NCBI GenBank assembly: GCA_016932095.1
Contig: JAFGDN010000020.1
Location: 62,001-126,000 of the forward strand
Length of the DNA: 64,000 bases
DNA from: Sedimentisphaerales bacterium
GTDB lineage: Bacteria; Planctomycetota; Phycisphaerae; Sedimentisphaerales; Anaerobacaceae
Direction of reading: 5' to 3'
Part shown: positions 50,838 to 60,136 of the stretch, piece after piece
How the letters are laid out: every line of letters begins with the position of its first letter
Position numbering within the stretch: the stretch's first letter is position 1
Made by a program: the position numbers and the translations under genes
Notes under the pieces: generated by a model
The model's database searches: none
Seen by the model: the letters and a program-made list of their open reading frames with translations, nothing else
Told to the model about the DNA's origin: nothing

Positions 50838-53744
50838 TTACCAAGCAAAGGTCTTTTGCCAAGCGTGTTTCAGCGACTCGATGCTCTCATTTATAATCAG
50901 CAGGCCTTTTTGGTCTTTTATCGATAGTTTTTGAGAGTCAGTAACCTTTGCAATTTGGCCGAATGGAGTTCCTAACATCATCCTGGCAAAGGAGTTATAT
51001 TTAGCCGGCTCGACTTCGACAATATACCGCGACGTTGTCTCACTGAAAAGCTGGCTGACCACGGAGTCGCAATCCCTGCTTTTTGGCAGGCCACGCAAGT
51101 CGGCTTCTATGCCAAGACCACCCGCAAAAGCCATTTCAGCCAGGGCAACCGCTAATCCGCCTTCTGAGCAATCATGACAGCTTGTGACCAGCCCTTTAGC
51201 TATCGCTTCGGCGATTTTGCGAGCTATTTTTGGCGCTAATCTAAGGTCAACTTGAGGCACATTCCCGCGCGGTTCGAGCGACGAGTCACGAGCGACGAGC
51301 GACGAATATTGCGAGCCGGCAAGCTCGTTTTTGGTTTCTCCGACGATGAAAAGCAGGTTTCCTGTTTTTTTAGCGTCCATCGTTACGCATTTATTGACGT
51401 CATCAACCAGCGAAATCGCGCTTATCAGCAGCGTTGAAGGAATGCTTATTCGGGCGCCATCGTCGCGTCTGAATTCGTTATTGAGCGAGTCCTTGCCCGA
51501 TATAAAAGGCGCATCGAAGGCGATTGCCCCATCGTAGCAGGCCCGGGCGGCCCGCACTAATGAGCCGAGGGTTTCGGGTTTCGTGCAGTCGCCCCAGCAG
51601 AAGTTATCCAATAGAGCAATACGGTCAATCCTTGCCCCTACGCAGACAAGGTTTCTGATTGCCTCGTCTATTCCCGCCAGTGCCATCCGGTATGGGTCAA
51701 TATCGCCATAGCAGGGATTCATACCGCAGCTTATCGCAAGTCCCTTGTCTGAGTCGTATTTTGGTCTGATTACCGCGGCGTCGCCGGGGCCGTCGTTGGT
51801 TTTGCCGGTTAACGGCTTAATAACGGATGCACCCTGAACCTCGTGGTCATATTGCCGAATAACCCATTCCTTGCTGGCGACGTTATAAGCCGAAAGGATT
51901 GCCAATAGCTCGTGGTTGTAATTTTCTTTTTCTGTCTTCTGTCTTCTGTCTTCTGTTTTCGTTATTTGTGAAGACCAAACGGCTTTGCGCGAGTACTTTG
52001 GCACGCCCTTGTGAAGGAATTCCATTTCGAGTTCGCCGACTTGCGTTCCGTTGTATCGCAATTTGAGCTTTTTATCGTCTGTAAATTTTCCGATTACCGT
52101 GGCCTCGACGTTTTCGCCGGCGAAGATTTTCATTATTGCGTCTAAGTTCTCCGGCTTTACCGCTATGACCATTCGTTCCTGCGCCTCGCTAATCCAGATT
52201 TCGGTGTAATTCAGACCGGCGTATTTGAGAGGCACTTTTTCGAGGTCAACTTCCGCGCCTAACTCTTCGCCCATTTCGCCGACTGCGCTGCTTAAACCGC
52301 CCGCCCCGCAGTCGGTAATGGCCTCATACAAGCCCCGTTCGTTTGCCTGGATTAACACGTCTAACATTTTCTTTTCGGTTATGGCGTTGCCGATTTGGAC
52401 GGCGTGCGAGAATATCGTCTCATGCTCGTGCGTCATTTCGCCAGATGAGAAGGTTGCGCCGTGTATGCCGTCTCTGCCGGTCCTGCCGCCCACGACTATG
52501 ATGAGATTATCTGTCTGCGGGTGCTTGAAGCATTTGTTTTTATCCATTATGCCTATATTGCCGCAGAACACCAGTGGATTGGCTAAGTATCTATCGTCGA
52601 AATATATCGCGCCGTTGACGGTCGGTATTCCCATCCTGTTGCCGTAGTCGCGGACGCCTGCGACTACGCCTTTCATAATGCGTCGGGGGTGCAGGACGCC
52701 TTTAGGAAGGTCTTCGAGCTTCATATTCGGGTCGCCGAAGCAGAATATATCGGTGTTGGCGATGGGGCGTGCGCCCAGACCTGTTCCCATCGGGTCGCGT
52801 ATAACGCCCCCGATGCCGGTTGCCGCCCCGCCGTAAGGGTCGAGGGCCGAGGGGTGATTATGCGTCTCGACCTTAAAGCAAACGGCCGATTCGTCGTCGA
52901 AATCGACGACGCCAGCATTATCGGCGAAAACAGATATGCACCAGGGCTTGTTCAATTCCTGCGTTGCTTTGAAGACCGTTTCTTTCAAGAGGTTGTCAAA
53001 GTGAACCTGTTTACCCTCGAAATCCATATCAATTTCGCTTCTGAAGGTTTTATGGACGCAGTGCTCGCTCCAGGTTTGCGCGATTGACTCAAGCTCGACA
53101 TCGGTTGGTTCTCGTTCAATCTGGCGGTAATAATCGCGGATGGTCCTCATTTCTATCACGTTGAGGAACAGGTCTTTTTCCTTGCTCAATCTAAGCAGAC
53201 CATCATCATCGAGGTCTCGTATCGGCCAGTGAATAAGTTTAAGTTCGTATGATTTTATATTTGGGCTGGGCGGCTCGGCTTCGTTGCCGATGACGCAGGT
53301 TTCGATACAGTCGTTGGCCAGGACCTTGCGGGCAATCGTATCGATTTGTTTAGTATTCAGCTCGCCCAAAAGAACGTATTTGCGTGCCGTGCGAACGGTT
53401 GATGGGTTAGCTCCCATATCGTTGAGCGCGCTGGTAACGGATTGAGCGACGGGGTCGGTAACGCCGCTTTTTAGATGGACTTCAATCAGCGTCGCCTTTG
53501 CCAAACCAGCAGGGGCGGTGCTCCTGCCGATGTAATACTCCTCGCAGACCGGGTCAATGATTAGCTCTTTGGCTACGCGCTCGGCGAAATCCTTTTCGAA
53601 ATCCGCCTCGATAAGATAGACCCGCGCAAACTGCACGGCCTGAATAGCGCTTATGCCGAGTTCCTTTATATCGTTCAGGACGGCGTTACCCTGCACGTCC
53701 GCGAATCCCGCCTTATTAAAAACCTCGAATCGCCATTGCTTCAC
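50838..53744 (-). CDS. purL: phosphoribosylformylglycinamidine synthase with two PurS-like N-terminal modules
   Basis: 968 residues. Converts FGAR to FGAM in purine synthesis. Residues 1-80 and 85-160 are two PurS-like modules (KAGFADVQGNAVLNDIKELG and KSGVTDPVAQSVTSALNDMG). The PurL core follows, with TWSEHCVHKTF, VCFKVETHNHPSALDPYGGA (split), GGRTGRDGIHGATFSS and SGKDSLNNE. No glutaminase domain is present, so a separate PurQ is needed. Large proteobacterial PurL also has a PurS-dimer-like N-terminus, but it carries a fused glutaminase. Two heptamer arrays lie in frame near residues 601 (TKTEDRRQKTEKEN) and 818 (SSLVARDSSLEPRG), both in loops between conserved blocks. Confidence 0.93.
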   Translation of the reverse strand: MKQWRFEVFNKAGFADVQGNAVLNDIKELGISAIQAVQFARVYLIEADFEKDFAERVAKELIIDPVCEEYYIGRSTAPAGLAKATLIEVHLKSGVTDPVAQSVTSALNDMGANPSTVRTARKYVLLGELNTKQIDTIARKVLANDCIETCVIGNEAEPPSPNIKSYELKLIHWPIRDLDDDGLLRLSKEKDLFLNVIEMRTIRDYYRQIEREPTDVELESIAQTWSEHCVHKTFRSEIDMDFEGKQVHFDNLLKETVFKATQELNKPWCISVFADNAGVVDFDDESAVCFKVETHNHPSALDPYGGAATGIGGVIRDPMGTGLGARPIANTDIFCFGDPNMKLEDLPKGVLHPRRIMKGVVAGVRDYGNRMGIPTVNGAIYFDDRYLANPLVFCGNIGIMDKNKCFKHPQTDNLIIVVGGRTGRDGIHGATFSSGEMTHEHETIFSHAVQIGNAITEKKMLDVLIQANERGLYEAITDCGAGGLSSAVGEMGEELGAEVDLEKVPLKYAGLNYTEIWISEAQERMVIAVKPENLDAIMKIFAGENVEATVIGKFTDDKKLKLRYNGTQVGELEMEFLHKGVPKYSRKAVWSSQITKTEDRRQKTEKENYNHELLAILSAYNVASKEWVIRQYDHEVQGASVIKPLTGKTNDGPGDAAVIRPKYDSDKGLAISCGMNPCYGDIDPYRMALAGIDEAIRNLVCVGARIDRIALLDNFCWGDCTKPETLGSLVRAARACYDGAIAFDAPFISGKDSLNNEFRRDDGARISIPSTLLISAISLVDDVNKCVTMDAKKTGNLLFIVGETKNELAGSQYSSLVARDSSLEPRGNVPQVDLRLAPKIARKIAEAIAKGLVTSCHDCSEGGLAVALAEMAFAGGLGIEADLRGLPKSRDCDSVVSQLFSETTSRYIVEVEPAKYNSFARMMLGTPFGQIAKVTDSQKLSIKDQKGLLIINESIESLKHAWQKTFAW
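51275..51309 (-). repeat. in-frame heptamer array inside purL (CGAGCGA)
   Basis: Five 7-nt units (CGAGCGA three times, CGAGTCA, CGAATAT) encoding a Ser/Arg-rich loop near residue 818. Confidence 0.9.
51929..51956 (-). repeat. in-frame heptamer array inside purL (CTTCTGT)
   Basis: TTTCTGT followed by three identical CTTCTGT units, encoding the loop TKTEDRRQKTEKEN near residue 601. Confidence 0.9.
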
Positions 53745-53786
53745 GTTGGAATCCTCAAAACATTCATTGAACGGTTGCGCTACTCG

Positions 53787-53887
53787 TTACGTTGTGCGTA
53801 TTGCATCCTGCGTTGTGCGAACGAAACACGCAATACGCCCGTAGGACGCCTGAAGGCGCATCACACACAACGGAATACGAGAAAAGT
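53787..53887. repeat. heptamer hairpin between dinD and purL
   Basis: At least five units at 53787-53821 (TTACGTT, GTGCGTA, GTGCGAA) face CGCAATACG and ACACAACGGAATACGAG further right. CGTATTGC and GCAATACG are exact reverse complements. It occupies the purL upstream region. Confidence 0.8.
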
Positions 53888-53992
53888 GAATTATATGGTG
53901 AAGCGTCTGAATCGTCAAGAAATGTAGCGATTGGGAGGGTATCCTAATTTGAAAGTGTTCAGATTCCACCGAAAACGCCGATTTATTTTTGA

Positions 53993-54853
53993 CTACTCGT
54001 TCTGACTTACATCGAGCGGCTTGGCTTTGGTTATCAACTTCTTTTGCTCGGCGGCAAGTTTTCTTTCCAGCTTTTTTGCATCCTCCGCAGGCGGCAGCTC
54101 TTCAGGTTTGATGTTTCGCTTGATAAGAAGTTTTCGCACCTCCTGATTATTTTTTACGTGTTCTCCGGTAATGCCGGATTCTGTCCGTAAATCATCCCGC
54201 TTGATATTGAAATTGGTGATTTCATTGGCGAAATCCTTGGCCTTGATTGTGATTGTCGGCAGAAAATCCGCCAAAGCCCTCGATTTGGGTATTTTCAATT
54301 TCTGTTTCATCCGTTCGGTAGTTTTCCCGCCGAATAAAGCCGTATCTCCCTTGCTTCGAATACGCGCAAATGATTTCTCATCGGATAATCTTTCGTATAT
54401 TATTCCTGACAGTTCCTTTTCGGATATGCTGAGTTTGCGCCTTGCGTTGAGCCGTTCAATTTCGGCTATTCGCTTTTCAATAATCTCCTGTTTTCGTGTC
54501 TGGACGGCAAAATACGTCTGGGCGAAAGCAATCTGGTCTTTTGACGGGTCGCCGTTCTGAGCAATCAGGTAACATGCGTATCTTGTTAGCGCGATATCTT
54601 CAATTTCTCGTTTTGCTCCTGAGCCGAGGTCAACCATTTTCCTGATATCAAGAAAATGGTCGGAGGCCTCAAATCCTGAAGTTTTACAGGAGGTTTTGGC
54701 CTTTTCGATAACTTTCGCGAAATTCTCCCATTTGGTATATCCAAGCAGGTTTTGCAGATTGCGCGCAAGCCAGAACTCAACGCCGGTTTCCTGGTCTTTG
54801 AACAAACTCTGCTCAAAATCCTTATGCAGCCGTATGATTATTTCTTTTTCCAT
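53993..54853 (-). CDS. dinD: DNA damage-inducible protein D
   Basis: 286 residues from the ATG at 54853, which has AGGAAGAG upstream; the in-frame start at 54889 lacks one. The N-terminal BRO-N-like domain (about 1-115) has FWLARNLQNLLGYTKWENF and DIALTRYACYLIAQNGDPSK (the E. coli DinD/ORF-D signature). The rest is a helical region (RKLSISEKELSGIIYERL, KGDTALFGGKTTERMK) matching the family. In E. coli DinD is SOS-induced and inhibits RecA filament pairing. No LexA-type box was identified upstream. The tail is Lys/Glu-rich. Confidence 0.9.
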   Translation of the reverse strand: MEKEIIIRLHKDFEQSLFKDQETGVEFWLARNLQNLLGYTKWENFAKVIEKAKTSCKTSGFEASDHFLDIRKMVDLGSGAKREIEDIALTRYACYLIAQNGDPSKDQIAFAQTYFAVQTRKQEIIEKRIAEIERLNARRKLSISEKELSGIIYERLSDEKSFARIRSKGDTALFGGKTTERMKQKLKIPKSRALADFLPTITIKAKDFANEITNFNIKRDDLRTESGITGEHVKNNQEVRKLLIKRNIKPEELPPAEDAKKLERKLAAEQKKLITKAKPLDVSQNE

Positions 54854-55130
54854 TCTCTTCCTTTTACGCCATAAACTCCTTCGGGGCAAATTATTTCACA
54901 ATAGAGACACAAAGAAAAACAACTTTGCGGTCTCTGCGGTGAATTGTTTACCGAATTATATGGCAGGGCGACTGTATCGTCAAGAAATGCGGTGAGGTGG
55001 TCGCAAATTGCGACCACCTTTTATTTTTATAATAAGGTTAGTTGGATTCGGTGGGGCAAGCTCAGCCCTACGACTACTGCCCTGCAAATGTATTTATGAA
55101 ATAGTATAGTTCCCAAGGATTTTCCGTTGA

Positions 55131-55472
55131 TTATTCCAATTTTGCGCCGCAGTTGGGACATTGTGTTGGTTTAGTAAAACGACACCGGCTATAATTCGCC
55201 CGTCCGCATGATTGGCAAAATATGGCGTTCGACCTTATAACAAGAAAACAGATTATGGTGATGAAAAAAGCAGCAAGCAATAATGACAGTGGATTTCTGT
55301 CCTGGAAAAAAATGAGCACTTCAAAAGCAAGGCCAAGAAGAATAATGAGTATCGGCCAAAGAATTTTTTTGATTTTGATATATCCCTTGGAACCGAAAAG
55401 GAAAATAAACCCAGGGATGTAAATTACGATGATAAAAGCACCAAACCATAAATAAGGAAAAGACCAATTCAT
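55131..55472 (-). CDS. small membrane protein with C-terminal zinc ribbon
   Basis: 113 residues. Three hydrophobic helices (about 7-28, 36-55, 62-82) are followed by a zinc-ribbon-like tail CQSCGRANYSRCRF then CPNCGAKL. The four Cys of the two CxxC knuckles are in place. Such proteins are widespread and uncharacterised. It lies alone between dinD and tyrA, in AT-rich DNA; the surrounding gaps (54854-55130, 55473-55574) show nothing else. Confidence 0.65.
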   Translation of the reverse strand: MNWSFPYLWFGAFIIVIYIPGFIFLFGSKGYIKIKKILWPILIILLGLAFEVLIFFQDRNPLSLLLAAFFITIICFLVIRSNAIFCQSCGRANYSRCRFTKPTQCPNCGAKLE

Positions 55473-55574
55473 TATCCTCGTAATTATAAATGTACGAGTT
55501 AATACCTGTCAAGTAAATCGGTGGGGCAATCCCTGCCCTGCGATTTGATATCGCAAAATGCGATATCAAGGTTA

Positions 55575-56447
55575 TTACATCAGTTCTTTCCTTTTCATTT
55601 TGTAATTAACAAGTTCGCTGCGTTTGGTTCGGGCGGATTCGAGCAATCGTTCGATTTTTTTTCTGTCACCGGAGCGAATGGCTTTTTTGAGTTTTGCCAG
55701 TTCTTTAATCAGGCGGTCGATACCTTTCGAGATATTTTTGGCGTTAGTCAGCAGGACGTCGGCCCATATATTAGGAGGGCCGGAGGCGATTCGGGAGCTG
55801 TCCATAAAGCCCTTGCCTGCGAATTTTAACTCCTCGGTGTTGCTGGCGTTGACCAAAGCGGCCGCGGTAATGTGCGGCAAATGACTTACGTTGGCCAAAA
55901 TGTGGTCATGCTCAGCAGGGGGCATAATTTTAACGAAGCAGCCCAAAGCCCGCCAGAATCCTTTCAGCGTTTGCACCGATTGCCGATGGGTCGTTTTTGT
56001 GGTTGTCAGGATGCAAAGCGCCTTGTCGAAAAGGTCATCTCTGCAAAATTCAACGCCTCTTTGCTCCGAGCCGGCGATGGGGTGCGAGCCGACATAATAA
56101 ACGCTTTTTGGGAGGTGCTTTTCAGCCCAGCGGAGGGGCATTAGTTTTGTTGAGCCGACGTCGGTTACGATACAGCCGGATTTTAATGCGATGGCGATTT
56201 CGTGGAATATGCCTTCAAAGGTGCAAACAGGCGTCGCCAGTATCACCAAATCGGCCTGTGCCACGGCTGCCCTGATGTCGTCAAAAACCTCGTCAGCCAC
56301 GTTTAGCCGGCGTGCCTTTGCCCGCGTGCCTGCCCGATGCGAAAAGCCGGCTGTTGTAACGCCGGCAAGCGCCCTTTTAATCGCCAGGCATATTGAACCG
56401 CCCAGCAGACCCAGCCCAATCACGCTTACTTTTCGTAACTTCCGCAT
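55575..56447 (-). CDS. tyrA: prephenate dehydrogenase
   Basis: 290 residues. NAD(P)-dependent enzyme of tyrosine synthesis. The Rossmann start is VSVIGLGLLGGSICLAIKRA (about 7-26), then ILATPVCTFEGI, DVGSTK and the prephenate motif SHPIAGSEQRGVEF (about 121-134). The all-helical dimerisation domain contains HDHILANVSHLPHITAAAL. The C-terminal basic tail KKIERLLESARTKRSEL is common in this family. No other aromatic gene is adjacent. Confidence 0.93.
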   Translation of the reverse strand: MRKLRKVSVIGLGLLGGSICLAIKRALAGVTTAGFSHRAGTRAKARRLNVADEVFDDIRAAVAQADLVILATPVCTFEGIFHEIAIALKSGCIVTDVGSTKLMPLRWAEKHLPKSVYYVGSHPIAGSEQRGVEFCRDDLFDKALCILTTTKTTHRQSVQTLKGFWRALGCFVKIMPPAEHDHILANVSHLPHITAAALVNASNTEELKFAGKGFMDSSRIASGPPNIWADVLLTNAKNISKGIDRLIKELAKLKKAIRSGDRKKIERLLESARTKRSELVNYKMKRKELM

Positions 56448-56466
56448 AGTAAAGACCTTACAAAAC

Positions 56467-56603
56467 CTCGTCTTTCGTCTAACGGTTACGCTGCTCGTCT
56501 CGTCAAACGTCTTACGGTTGCGTCCTGCTTGCCGATTTACGATTGAAGTAACCGATATTTATCCGCCTGTGGCAGATGAGCCGCGCAACCGTAACCGATG
56601 AAC
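56467..56603. repeat. palindromic heptamer-period element, GTTACG family copy 3
   Basis: Seven-base units from 56467 (CTCGTCT, TTCGTCT, AACGGTT). CGGTTACGCTGCTCGTCTC matches the family core. GTCTTACGGTTGCG (about 56508) pairs with CGCAACCGTAAC (about 56585). It lies in the divergent tyrA-accA gap (56448-56767), which must also hold both promoters. Confidence 0.75.
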
Positions 56604-56767
56604 GTTCGATAGTTGCAGTGAGGATAGTAGTTTTTGGGTATCGGTGTCAATTTTTTTCTTTGTTTTAAGCAGGACTGATGTTAATATAGGTGCTCACTCG
56701 ATATCAAATATATAGCTCGAACACATAACAATACGATGACTTTGTGTCTTGCTGGTGTTCGTAACAA

Positions 56768-57823
56768 ATGGCAACGACGAAACAAAAACCCGAAAAAATC
56801 GGGGACGGCGATTACCTCGATTTTGAGCAGAAAGTGGCGGACATTGACCGCCAGATAGATGAGCTGCGCCGGTTAAGCTCCGTAAAAGGCATCGATTATT
56901 CCGATGAGATTCGCCGGCTTCAGCAGGAACAGGTATTGGAGTTGAGGCGGGTTTATTCGAATTTGAATGCCTGGCAGACGGTGCAGATAGCCCGCCATCC
57001 GAAAAGGCCGTTATTGCCCGATTATCTCAATCTTATGGTCAAGGACTTTCGCGAGCTGCACGGCGACAGGTGCTTCGGCAACGACAGGGCGATTGTGACC
57101 GGTATGGGTCAGATTGGCCGGGAAAAGGTCCTGGTTGTCGGCCAGAACAAAGGCAGGGGCCTCAAAGAGAAAATGGCGTGTAATTTCGGCTGCGCTAACC
57201 CTGAAGGTTATCGCAAGGCCCTGGCCAAGATGAAATTCGCCGCAAAATTCGGCATCCCCGTTGTTACGCTTATCGACACGCCCGGCGCATACCCGGGCAT
57301 AGGCGCCGAGGAGCGAGGCCAGGCGCAGGCCATTGCGATAAACCTTTTCGAGATGTCGCGATTACCCGTGCCGATAATCTGTATCTGCATCGGCGAAGGC
57401 GGCTCGGGCGGAGCTTTGGGAATAGGCGTCGGCGACCGGCTGGCAATGCTCGAGTTCGCATATTATTCGGTTATTTCGCCCGAGGGCTGCGCCGCGATTC
57501 TCTGGCGCGACGGCTCGGAAGCCCCGAAAGCCGCCGAGGCGCTCAAGCTTACCGGTAAAGACCTGCTCAAGCTCAAACTTATAGATGAAGTTGTCCCCGA
57601 ACCTTTAGGCGGCGCTCATCGAAATATCCACGATACCGTCTATAACGTCGAGCAATATATCATAAGGACGCTGTCCGTTCTCAAAAACATAAAAACCGAT
57701 ATCCTTCTTGAAAACAGATACAGGAAACTGATGACGATAGGCAGAGTGGCAGCCCTTCCCACTGGGATTGGCGCAATAGAAACCCCTTGGGCAAAAGACA
57801 AGTCCATTCCGGCGAAAGTGTAA
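56768..57823 (+). CDS. accA: acetyl-CoA carboxylase carboxyltransferase subunit alpha
   Basis: 351 residues. With AccD it transfers the carboxyl group from carboxybiotin to acetyl-CoA. The N-terminal helical part has YLDFEQKVADIDRQIDELRR. The crotonase-like core has NFGCANPEGYRKALAKM, TLIDTPGAYPGIGAEERGQA, ICIGEGGSGGALGIGVGD and VISPEGCAAILW. AccD is not in the window. It is about 30 residues longer than the E. coli protein, mainly at the N-terminus. It has no good Shine-Dalgarno. Confidence 0.97.
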   Translation: MATTKQKPEKIGDGDYLDFEQKVADIDRQIDELRRLSSVKGIDYSDEIRRLQQEQVLELRRVYSNLNAWQTVQIARHPKRPLLPDYLNLMVKDFRELHGDRCFGNDRAIVTGMGQIGREKVLVVGQNKGRGLKEKMACNFGCANPEGYRKALAKMKFAAKFGIPVVTLIDTPGAYPGIGAEERGQAQAIAINLFEMSRLPVPIICICIGEGGSGGALGIGVGDRLAMLEFAYYSVISPEGCAAILWRDGSEAPKAAEALKLTGKDLLKLKLIDEVVPEPLGGAHRNIHDTVYNVEQYIIRTLSVLKNIKTDILLENRYRKLMTIGRVAALPTGIGAIETPWAKDKSIPAKV

Positions 57824-57830
57824 TAACTGA

Positions 57831-57914
57831 AAGAGCACAAGTCATAAGTGCACAAGAGCACAAGTAATTATATTCTTTCGACTTGTGTACTTGTGCTCTT
57901 TTGCTCTTGTGCAC
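57831..57914. repeat. CACAAG-type hairpin between convergent accA and kinase genes
   Basis: The left arm has AAGAGCAC, AAGTCAT and AAGTGCAC units. The right arm has GACTTGT, GTACTTGT and GCTCTTGTGCAC units. The long reverse-complementary arms around an AT centre fill the 95-base convergent gap and could terminate transcription from both sides. Units mix 7 and 8 nt. Confidence 0.85.
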
Positions 57915-57918
57915 ATCA

Positions 57919-58887
57919 TTACTCCGGTTCCTGTTTTTGCAAAAGCTCGATAATTTCGGCCTTTGCGGGCATAGCATCGACCGAGCCGAATTTCGTGCAG
58001 GCAATCGCTCCTGCGGCTGAGGCGAATTTGACCGCCTTTCGCAGGTCGTCGCCGACGGCTAACGACGCGGCTAATGCGCCGGCAAAGGCGTCGCCGGTGC
58101 CTGTATGGTCAACAAGCTCAATTTCGTATGCAGGAATGTGGTCGGCGGAAGTCCTGTCAACGACCATACAGCCGCGTTTGCCCATTGTTATAACCGCGGC
58201 CCCTGCACCCCTGGCTACAAGGTCCGAGCCGACTAATTTCGCAGTGCGGATATTGGCGGTAGAACGCTCGCTAATCATTCCCGCCTCATACAGGTTTGGT
58301 ATCAGGACGTCAACTGAGAAATATTCAGCCGGCAGTTCTGAAACGCCGGGTTCAGAACCGGGCTGGCCCAGAGTGCCGGCAGGGTCCAAAATTACCTTTT
58401 TACCGTGTAATTTAGCTGTCGCAATCGCTTTAATGACCACTTCTTTCGGCAGGCGCGCATGTATCAGGCAAATATCGGCCTCGGCGAACGCCTGCTCCGC
58501 CGCGTCGATATCCTGCGGCACTAAGGCGATGTTTGCCCCCTCATACCGGACGCAGGCGTTTTCACCTTTCGTATCGACCAGCGTCAGGATTACGCCTGTG
58601 TTTTTGGCCGTCGCGGTGAAAAGATAATCGGTTTTTACATTATAATACTGCTGCAGGATGGATTTTATAAATAAGCCAAAGGGGCAGTTGCCTATTTTGC
58701 TGACCAGGTGAACCTCACAGCCGCAAAGGGCCGCTTCAATTGCCTGATTGAGGCCCTGCCCTGTTGGTGTAAATGATAGTGCCGTGCCCGAGGATGTCTC
58801 ACCCGCCATCGGCACCTGTGAGCATTTTGCCGCTAGGTCGACATACGCGCTGCCGACGACGACAATCTTAGGATTCCTTCCCGACAT
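57919..58887 (-). CDS. PfkB-family carbohydrate kinase, ribokinase-like
   Basis: 322 residues. The N-terminal motif is VVVGSAYVDLAAKCSQVPMAGE, then TPTGQGLNQAIEAALCG (the usual GGKGxNxA is TGQGLNQA), and the C-terminal catalytic motif VDHTGTGDAFAGALAASLA with the base Asp. Phosphorylates a sugar or nucleoside; ribose is the likeliest guess. The GGKG-to-TGQG change is in the substrate site, so specificity may differ from RbsK. It is convergent with accA. Confidence 0.85.
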   Translation of the reverse strand: MSGRNPKIVVVGSAYVDLAAKCSQVPMAGETSSGTALSFTPTGQGLNQAIEAALCGCEVHLVSKIGNCPFGLFIKSILQQYYNVKTDYLFTATAKNTGVILTLVDTKGENACVRYEGANIALVPQDIDAAEQAFAEADICLIHARLPKEVVIKAIATAKLHGKKVILDPAGTLGQPGSEPGVSELPAEYFSVDVLIPNLYEAGMISERSTANIRTAKLVGSDLVARGAGAAVITMGKRGCMVVDRTSADHIPAYEIELVDHTGTGDAFAGALAASLAVGDDLRKAVKFASAAGAIACTKFGSVDAMPAKAEIIELLQKQEPE

Positions 58888-58944
58888 TTTGCATCCTTTC
58901 CTGCTGCTATGGCTCGGCTTAAGCCGATACGGATTCGTTTGTGA

Positions 58945-60084
58945 CTAATACTGCTGGCCGACGGAATTTGGCTCTCTGGCGCGTCTCGACCTGCGTTGGG
59001 GCTGTTCCTCGCCCTCGGTTCTGTTAATTCTTCTCGGGCGCCGCTCACGGGTCTGCTGCTGGCGTTCGGCCCGCAACTCATCGTTTAGTTTGGTTATCAG
59101 TTTGTTAAGGCGGTCCTGCCTTTGCCTTAAAACGAGCTCTATCGCCTTAACGGTCTGCTCGGCGTTCTCTGATTCAGCGAGTTTTTGAATGAACCTCAAT
59201 TCTGCCGCAACCAGCTCGTCTATCGCCCTGACCATGTCCTCTTTTCGCTCAAGCGGCCCGAGCCACTGCTGCTCTTCGCTTCTGGTTTCTATGTTTATAC
59301 GGATTAACTCACGCTGGAATGAGTTGAAATCGTTTATGTCAGGAGCGTCGTCGTTCTTTGATATTTTAATTTCTTCTGCCGGCTGTGGTGTTTGAGCCGG
59401 GGCGCTTTCAACAATGGGCGTTGCCTTGCTCGCGGCGGCAGTCGGGGCGGGGACCGAGCTTATACCGTTAATCGCCTTCGCCTCTTGCAGCATATCCTCA
59501 GGTATAAGCGTTGTCTTGCCGTCGCTGCCTTTGGTCGCGAATAAAATCACGTATTGTTTTGCCGGCATATTTTTGACGTTCTTGAAGTTATGACGAGTTT
59601 CGTCGTTAATGCCGACCTGGTAAACCTTCCCCGGCTCCAGTGTTACCGGCAGGGTGCAGGTCGTCTGGGCCTGGTCGAAGGTGGGTGGCGCCGCCATTTT
59701 GGGAAGCGTCTGGGCGCTGCCGGTCCAGGACCAGGACTTGTTCATCGGCTGGTCAAATGTAACCGTTATTTCTTTTAACGATGGGTCAACGTCGTTTGCA
59801 AACGCCGGGGGGCTTGTCTTTATGACAAGCGGAGCCGATGAGGATTTTTCCTGACCTGCTGCAGGGGCGTTGGGGTCTTGTGTGGTTGCCTGATTAAATT
59901 GCACGGCTGGTTTTGTAGCCGAATCCAATTCTTCCCCTAATGCCATTGTTGTGGTCAACTCCCCTAACGATTCGCTGTAAAGCGGCTGACAGTAAAACAG
60001 TGAAATTATCGTAGAACATAAGAAAAAAACGCCGATTTTTACGTAGTTACATCTTTTATTAGCGCCGGAACTTTCCCACTTCAT
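58945..60084 (-). CDS. secreted Ig-like domain protein with Arg-rich tail
   Basis: 379 residues from the ATG at 60084; an upstream start at 60147 would overlap parB. An N-terminal hydrophobic segment (about 15-35) acts as signal or anchor. It is followed by an SbsA-type Ig-like domain (about 85-190; TSPPAFANDVDPSLKEITVTFDQPM, split), a Pro/Ala linker, a helical stretch (about 255-345; ERKEDMVRAIDELVAAELRF), and an Arg/Gln/Glu-rich tail. It has its start 53 bases past the parB stop and may be co-transcribed. Role unknown. Confidence 0.65.
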   Translation of the reverse strand: MKWESSGANKRCNYVKIGVFFLCSTIISLFYCQPLYSESLGELTTTMALGEELDSATKPAVQFNQATTQDPNAPAAGQEKSSSAPLVIKTSPPAFANDVDPSLKEITVTFDQPMNKSWSWTGSAQTLPKMAAPPTFDQAQTTCTLPVTLEPGKVYQVGINDETRHNFKNVKNMPAKQYVILFATKGSDGKTTLIPEDMLQEAKAINGISSVPAPTAAASKATPIVESAPAQTPQPAEEIKISKNDDAPDINDFNSFQRELIRINIETRSEEQQWLGPLERKEDMVRAIDELVAAELRFIQKLAESENAEQTVKAIELVLRQRQDRLNKLITKLNDELRAERQQQTRERRPRRINRTEGEEQPQRRSRRAREPNSVGQQY

Positions 60085-60136
60085 TGCTTTTATGCCTTTC
60101 TTTTGCCCTTGTGGGCGATATAGTAAAAATGTTTGT

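Noticed and set aside
50521..50927. Plus-strand frames of 96-97 codons upstream of purL
   Set aside because: They overlap the purL 3' end, have no ribosome-binding site and resemble no family.
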